DNA of 64,000 nucleotides from Bacillus fungorum (GTDB lineage Bacteria; Bacillota; Bacilli; Bacillales; Bacillaceae_G). This document shows positions 60,094 through 64,000 of this stretch, piece after piece; the first letter of the stretch is position 1; each line of letters starts with the position of its first letter. The stretch spans positions 62,001 through 126,000 of the forward strand of contig NZ_NWUW01000005.1 in NCBI RefSeq assembly GCF_002746455.1. The letters are read 5' to 3'. Position numbers and translations under genes: made by a program. The notes below the pieces were generated by a model that saw nothing but the letters and a program-made list of their open reading frames with translations, was not told the DNA's origin and searched no databases.

Positions 60094-61863
60094 TTAAGGT
60101 GCTTTTGTGTATCCTAAGAAATGGCTCTTCCAATAAGAGTTACTTAATGAAGCGATTGCCACACCTTTATCTCCAGCTTGGATAAACGATCCGCCTCCAA
60201 GGTAAATACCCATATGAGAAGGACCAGCTTTATAAGTGTCTTTGAAATAAATTAAGTCACCTGGCTGTGGATTTGAAGTTTGTGGTAGGCTACCCCAATA
60301 TCCCGCCACACTTTGACGACTAATGTTATGACCAAATTTCTTAAATACGTGGTAAATGTAGCCACTACAGTCAACACCGTTAGCAGAAGTACCGCCCCAA
60401 ACGTATGGTACGCCTTGCATTCCTTTTGCATATGCAAGTATGGAAGAACTGTCACCGCTATTATTGCCTGTATTATTGTTGTTATTGTTTTGATTATTGT
60501 TTTGATTGTTATTTTGGTTGTTGTTAGGCTTATTATCTACTGCGCCACCAACTGGTGTTTTAGAAAGGTAACGTGTTCCGATATAACCGGTTTGACCGTT
60601 GTAGTTAATTTTGCTCCATCCAGAGTTTTCAGAGATTACTTGAACCTTCTGTCCTTGTGGAAGTGCGCCTATGATTCTATAATTTGTACCTTCGCCGCTA
60701 CGTACGTTTAAGGCAGAAGCATTAATGTAGTAGTCGCCAATTGCACCTTGATCAGGTTGCTTTGGCTGCTCAGGCTGCTTCGGTTGTTCAGGAGTAGCAG
60801 TGCCACCTTTAACGAATTTTACAAATTCGCTACTAACGAAGCCTGTTTTTCCTTGATAGTTTACTTTAAACCAACCGTTTTCAGAGCCAACTACGTTTAA
60901 TGTAGTACCATTTAACACACCACCAATTACACTATGGTAAGCAGCAGGGCCTGTACGAACGCGTAGAGATGTTGCGTTAACAACGTAAGTACCACCAGTT
61001 TGAACGGTTACATTATTATTTTGTTCTTGTTTATTATCTTGGTTGTTTCCTTGTGTAACGTTGTCGTTAGAACCGCCTTTTGTTACGTAGTCTTTGCTTA
61101 CGTAAGCTGTTTGTCCTGCATAATTGATTTTGAACCAATCTTGAACTTCGCCAACAACTTGTACTACTTGTCCTTTTGTAACAGAACCTACAGTTGTGTG
61201 AGAAGTGCTAGGACCTGTACGAACACGAAGGGAAGATACATTTACTGTATAGTTTCCGCTTGCTGGTTTTACAGATTCTTGGTTGTTATTATTCGTATTG
61301 TTGTTTGAAGAACCCGCATTTGAAGAAACGCCAGATACGAATTCGCTACTTACATAACCTACTTGTCCATTATGGTTGATTTTCACCCAACCATTTTCTT
61401 GGCCAATTACGTTTAATGTTTGTCCTTCATATACACGTCCTGAAACAGAACTAGAAGTGTTTGGAGCTGTACGTACACGTAATACATCAGCAGTAACTTT
61501 ATTGTTTCCACCTGTTGTACTTACATTAGAATTGCTTGCTCCATTTTTTGATACAAATTCGCTGCTAACAAAGCCGGTTTGTCCATTAATGCTAATTTTG
61601 AACCAACCATTTTCTTGGCCAATCACGTTTAAGGATTGACCGTTATAAACGCGTGAGATGATGTCGTGTGAAGTACTTGATCCTGCACGAACATGTAATA
61701 CGCTAGCGTTTACCGTATAAGATGAGCTGTTTGATGCAGAAGCTTGGACAGTTGTAGCAGCTTTTTGTGTGTTTTGTTCTGGGGCAGCTTGAACACTATC
61801 AAGTGTAGGTGCTGCTCCTCCTGCTACAGACACTGCCGCAAGACCGGCAAGGTATTTTTTCAT
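60094..61863 (-). CDS. Secreted peptidoglycan endopeptidase with five SH3b domains and NlpC/P60
   Basis: 589 residues. Signal peptide-like N terminus (MKKYLAGLAAVSVAGGAAPTL). Five bacterial SH3 repeats (about 50-110, 118-175, 200-260, 290-345, 375-432), each with LxVRxGPSTSHxxIG and WxKIxYNGQTGYVSSEF. Next is a polyAsn/Gln linker, then a C-terminal NlpC/P60 domain: GVPYVWGGTSANGVDCSGYIYHVF (catalytic Cys) and GPSHMGIYLGGGSFIQAG (His). It cleaves D-Glu-mDAP bonds in the wall. Sometimes annotated as an enterotoxin-like protein in B. cereus; enzymatic wall turnover is the better-supported role. TTGACA-N17-TAGAAT promoter upstream. Confidence 0.92.
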   Translation of the reverse strand: MKKYLAGLAAVSVAGGAAPTLDSVQAAPEQNTQKAATTVQASASNSSSYTVNASVLHVRAGSSTSHDIISRVYNGQSLNVIGQENGWFKISINGQTGFVSSEFVSKNGASNSNVSTTGGNNKVTADVLRVRTAPNTSSSVSGRVYEGQTLNVIGQENGWVKINHNGQVGYVSSEFVSGVSSNAGSSNNNTNNNNQESVKPASGNYTVNVSSLRVRTGPSTSHTTVGSVTKGQVVQVVGEVQDWFKINYAGQTAYVSKDYVTKGGSNDNVTQGNNQDNKQEQNNNVTVQTGGTYVVNATSLRVRTGPAAYHSVIGGVLNGTTLNVVGSENGWFKVNYQGKTGFVSSEFVKFVKGGTATPEQPKQPEQPKQPDQGAIGDYYINASALNVRSGEGTNYRIIGALPQGQKVQVISENSGWSKINYNGQTGYIGTRYLSKTPVGGAVDNKPNNNQNNNQNNNQNNNNNNTGNNSGDSSSILAYAKGMQGVPYVWGGTSANGVDCSGYIYHVFKKFGHNISRQSVAGYWGSLPQTSNPQPGDLIYFKDTYKAGPSHMGIYLGGGSFIQAGDKGVAIASLSNSYWKSHFLGYTKAP

Positions 61864-61922
61864 AATTTGTCGATTCCTTTCTGTCTGTAATGTAGTGAAG
61901 AAATATTTACCAACTGTTAAAA

Positions 61923-61951
61923 ATTCTAAAGAGCATGTCGATTACTGTCAA
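61923..61951 (-). promoter_or_regulatory. Sigma-A promoter of the SH3b-NlpC/P60 gene
   Basis: On the minus strand TTGACA (61951-61946), 17-bp spacer, TAGAAT (61928-61923), about 60 bp before the start codon. Near-consensus, so expression is probably high. Confidence 0.8.
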
Positions 61952-61991
61952 GACTTATGCGGGAATCTGAATATGACAAAAAGATTACAAG

Positions 61992-62026
61992 AAAAATCAA
62001 GGCATGAATTTCACGCCTTGATTTTC
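61992..62026 (-). terminator. Terminator after the D-amino-acid transaminase gene
   Basis: AAAATCAAGGC with GCCTTGATTTT around a GTGAAATTCAT loop region; symmetrical. Confidence 0.8.
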
Positions 62027-62073
62027 AATTAAATACATATATTGGATGTAGAAAGGATAGAAATTATTCGTGT

Positions 62074-62958
62074 TTAAGAAGATGACATATTGGATTGTAA
62101 CAAACTTTGAGAAAAGGATCTTTGTAGCATTTTAGTGATAGGGCCAACTTGACCATCTTGGATTGCGGTTCCATCCAGATGAGTCATCGGCAAAATTTCA
62201 ATCGTCGTTCCTGTAAAAAAGCATTCATCCGCTTGATAAACATCACGAATACTAAATAGTTCTTCTTGTACTGGAATGCGGAGGGTTTTCGCTAAAGAAA
62301 GAACATATTGGCGAATAATTCCATTTAAAATTAGGTGATTAGCTGGATGTGTGTAAAGAGTTCCGTTTTTGATTAGAAAGAAGTTAGAACAGCTTCCCTC
62401 AGTTACAGTACCATTTCGTACGAAAAGTGCCTCTTTACAACCTTTTCGTTCCGCTTTTGTAGCAGCTAATATGTTGGGTAATAAATTTAATGATTTGATA
62501 TCACAGCGTAGCCAGCGCGTATCCGGTTCTGATATGGCACGTACACCATATTCAATCCATAATGCTGGTCTTTCTTTCTTTGTAATATAGGCATAGATTG
62601 TCGGAGGGACGTCATATGAGAACGTATGGGTACGAGCTTGTACACCACGAGATACTTGCAAATAAATCGTTCCATCTTCGTGGAAATGATTACTTTCAAT
62701 TAGTTTGTAAAGTAGGATAATAAGTTCTGCTTTTGAGAAAGGAAGTGTTAATTCTATTTCTTCCATGGAGCGATATAATCTTGTGATGTGCGGATCTAAT
62801 AAGTGAAAGTTCCCTTTATATAGGCGAATAACCTCGTAGACACCATCTCCAAACTGTAAGCCTCTTTCTTCAAGTCCTATGTACGTTTTTTGTTTCGTTG
62901 TATCAATAACTGCATCATTCCAAATTACAAATCTTTCATATGCCAATTTCCGTCCCAT
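62074..62958 (-). CDS. dat: D-amino-acid transaminase (PLP class IV)
   Basis: 294 residues. Class IV aminotransferase motifs: LQFGDGVYEVIRLYKGNFHLLDPHITRL near the N terminus, catalytic Lys in CDIKSLNLLPNILA, and EGSCSNFFLIKNG plus TGTTIEILP for PLP phosphate. It makes D-Glu and D-Ala from keto acids for peptidoglycan or poly-D-glutamate. The start may be the TTG at 62946-62944 (MAYERFVIWNDAV), which matches known Dat N termini better than the ATG four codons before. Monocistronic. Confidence 0.9.
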   Translation of the reverse strand: MGRKLAYERFVIWNDAVIDTTKQKTYIGLEERGLQFGDGVYEVIRLYKGNFHLLDPHITRLYRSMEEIELTLPFSKAELIILLYKLIESNHFHEDGTIYLQVSRGVQARTHTFSYDVPPTIYAYITKKERPALWIEYGVRAISEPDTRWLRCDIKSLNLLPNILAATKAERKGCKEALFVRNGTVTEGSCSNFFLIKNGTLYTHPANHLILNGIIRQYVLSLAKTLRIPVQEELFSIRDVYQADECFFTGTTIEILPMTHLDGTAIQDGQVGPITKMLQRSFSQSLLQSNMSSS

Positions 62959-63148
62959 CCTTTCGTAAGTGCATAAGTAAAGTGAAACTGTAATCCATTC
63001 GGAATAAAAATCACTATAGTAATTTTTACGTGAGTCATTCTTTACATATGACGTATATGTATTTGTAAATGGTAGAGAAGTAGTGGTGTTTTAGAGCATT
63101 TTGTATATACAAATTCGAAAATAAGAAATAAGAATCCTGCTTTTAAAT

Positions 63149-63255
63149 AAAAAAAAGCAACATTCTTATGGAATGCTGCACAAGGAGGGTAGCTATCTTT
63201 GATAGGGACATCGTCTTATTGAATGTTTTGTGTATGGAAACAAAACATATTAAAA
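63149..63255 (-). ncRNA. Candidate minus-strand small RNA with terminator
   Basis: No ORF fits this 510-bp gap (62959-63469). On the minus strand there is TATAAT (63265-63260). Then a hairpin ATGTTTTG/CAAAACAT (63248-63223), a single-stranded GCTACCCTCCTTGTG (63193-63179) with CCUCC, and a terminator GCAGCATTC/GAATGTTGC (63179-63157) followed by eight Ts. No good -35 was found. The plus-strand reading AAGGAGGG could be a ribosome site, but only an 8-codon frame follows. Confidence 0.45.
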
Positions 63256-63451
63256 GACAATTATAAGAAAGTATAAATAAACGATTCGCATATTTCTTTA
63301 AGGGATCTTATTACAGATGAGAGATAAGAAATATATAGAACCTCGTTTACAAATTTTATTATAGAGATGTTTCATTAATTCTATGTGAATATTTGGTAAA
63401 GGTTATGTAATGTTAAAGTTAATGAATATAAGTGATTGTATGGAGAAATAT

Positions 63452-63478
63452 AAAAAAAAGAGGCTGAGATTACTCAGC
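63452..63478 (-). terminator. Terminator overlapping the stop codon of the LTA synthase gene
   Basis: GCTGAG (loop TAAT) CTCAGC then CTCTTTTTTTT on the minus strand; the stop TAA is in the loop. Confidence 0.8.
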
Positions 63479-64000
63479 GCTCTTCTTTTCTTCTTTAATA
63501 GCTGTCTTTACTTCACCAGTTTTGATCTTGTTACTTTCAGAGAAGCGAAGTAAGTCACCTTCAATGATTTTGTCAGACATGTTCAATTCATTTTGGGCAC
63601 GATCAATGAGTGGTTGAGATTCTTCTTTTGGTAGTTGTACAACTTCGCCAGTAGCACGGTCGTAGAATGTATTGTTCGTGTACATGTACTTATCTGTAAC
63701 GAAGCTACCATCACGAAGAACAACGAATCCTTTATTTTCTGGTGAGAATACATCATGACCGAATTGAATTTGGTTCGTAGAATCTACACCAAGTAAGTTT
63801 AGAATTGTTGGTTTAATGTCAATTTCACCAGTTGGTTTTGAAATTGTTTTACCTTCTTTTTGACCTGGAACGTGAATAAACATCGGTGTTTTTTGTAAGT
63901 TCATATGGTCAAACGCAGTGATTTCTTCTTTTCCTAAGAACTGTGCCATTGCACGGTTATGGTTTTCAGAAATACCGTAGTGGTCACCGTAGAATACGAT
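63470..64000 (-). CDS. ltaS: Lipoteichoic acid synthase-like protein (LtaS family), C-terminal part
   Basis: The reading frame continues through the right edge; 176 C-terminal residues are visible. IVFYGDHYGISENH (metal-binding Asp/His of the sulfatase-like domain), TPMFIHVPG, IDIKPTILNLLG and FGHDVFSP are typical of LtaS/YfnI/YqgS polyglycerolphosphate synthases. They extend LTA on the outer membrane face using phosphatidylglycerol. Which paralog cannot be decided from this part. Confidence 0.85.
   Translation of the reverse strand: MVFYGDHYGISENHNRAMAQFLGKEEITAFDHMNLQKTPMFIHVPGQKEGKTISKPTGEIDIKPTILNLLGVDSTNQIQFGHDVFSPENKGFVVLRDGSFVTDKYMYTNNTFYDRATGEVVQLPKEESQPLIDRAQNELNMSDKIIEGDLLRFSESNKIKTGEVKTAIKEEKKSAE

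Overview
The window is chromosomal DNA of a Firmicute endospore former of the Bacillus cereus group. The evidence is low GC, strong GGAGG-type ribosome sites with frequent GTG/TTG starts, sporulation genes (spoIID, spoIIQ, spoIIID, mbl), a ComK homolog, and several copies of bcr1, a repeat known only from the B. cereus group. I saw no tRNA, rRNA, CRISPR array, prophage or transposase gene.

Layout. 1-4129: end of spoIID, a wrecked acyl-CoA ligase gene, an ABC/LytTR fusion regulator and a two-gene ABC exporter. 4291-8227: sporulation and cell-shape block (spoIIQ, a 44-aa membrane protein, spoIIID, mbl), a candidate small RNA, a bcr1 copy and fabZ. 8328-29816: a large exopolysaccharide/capsule locus. 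29944-35291: two-component system with a membrane protein, a solute-binding lipoprotein and an organophosphate antiporter (pgtP/uhpC type). 35405-39562: XRE/DUF3278 pair with two matched operators, and a MacAB-like exporter. 39689-44000: small genes, an orphan sigma factor preceded by a regularly spaced palindrome array, comK, DUF4359/DUF2922/DUF1659/VanZ genes and several bcr1 copies. 43996-48355: ywqA (SNF2) and ywqB (SWIM). 48514-51953: three zinc-ribbon membrane or coiled-coil genes behind a perfect 13-bp inverted repeat. 52150-64000: envelope genes (3D/SH3 protein, BCCT transporter, GT2 plus degenerate GGDEF protein, NupC transporter, five-SH3b NlpC/P60 protein), D-amino-acid transaminase and the end of an LTA synthase gene.

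The polysaccharide locus reads as a Wzx/Wzy-type pathway: tyrosine-kinase control module (two BY-kinases, one modulator, PHP phosphatase), precursor supply (GalU, UDP-ManNAc dehydrogenase, ManC, ManA, GalE), initiating phosphoglycosyl transferase, four GT4-like transferases, flippase, polymerase, a heparinase II/III-like lyase, an LCP ligase and an SGNH hydrolase. Between the phosphatase and galU lies a structured RNA of about 125 nt directly before a strong intrinsic terminator. This is the position and logic of the EAR processive antiterminator of Bacillales eps operons, and a terminator-like hairpin deeper in the operon fits that reading.

The least explained signals are four ATTTSAAAT palindromes at 21-22 bp spacing before the orphan sigma gene, a stand-alone BY-kinase that lost the first Walker A' aspartate, the 32-bp palindrome before the zinc-ribbon operon, the paired TGTCA-N8-TGACA operators, two intergenic candidate small RNAs with single-stranded CCUCC motifs, and bcr1 copies placed at stop codons and terminators. 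No homology search or folding program was run: family names rest on recognised motifs and pairings were read by eye.
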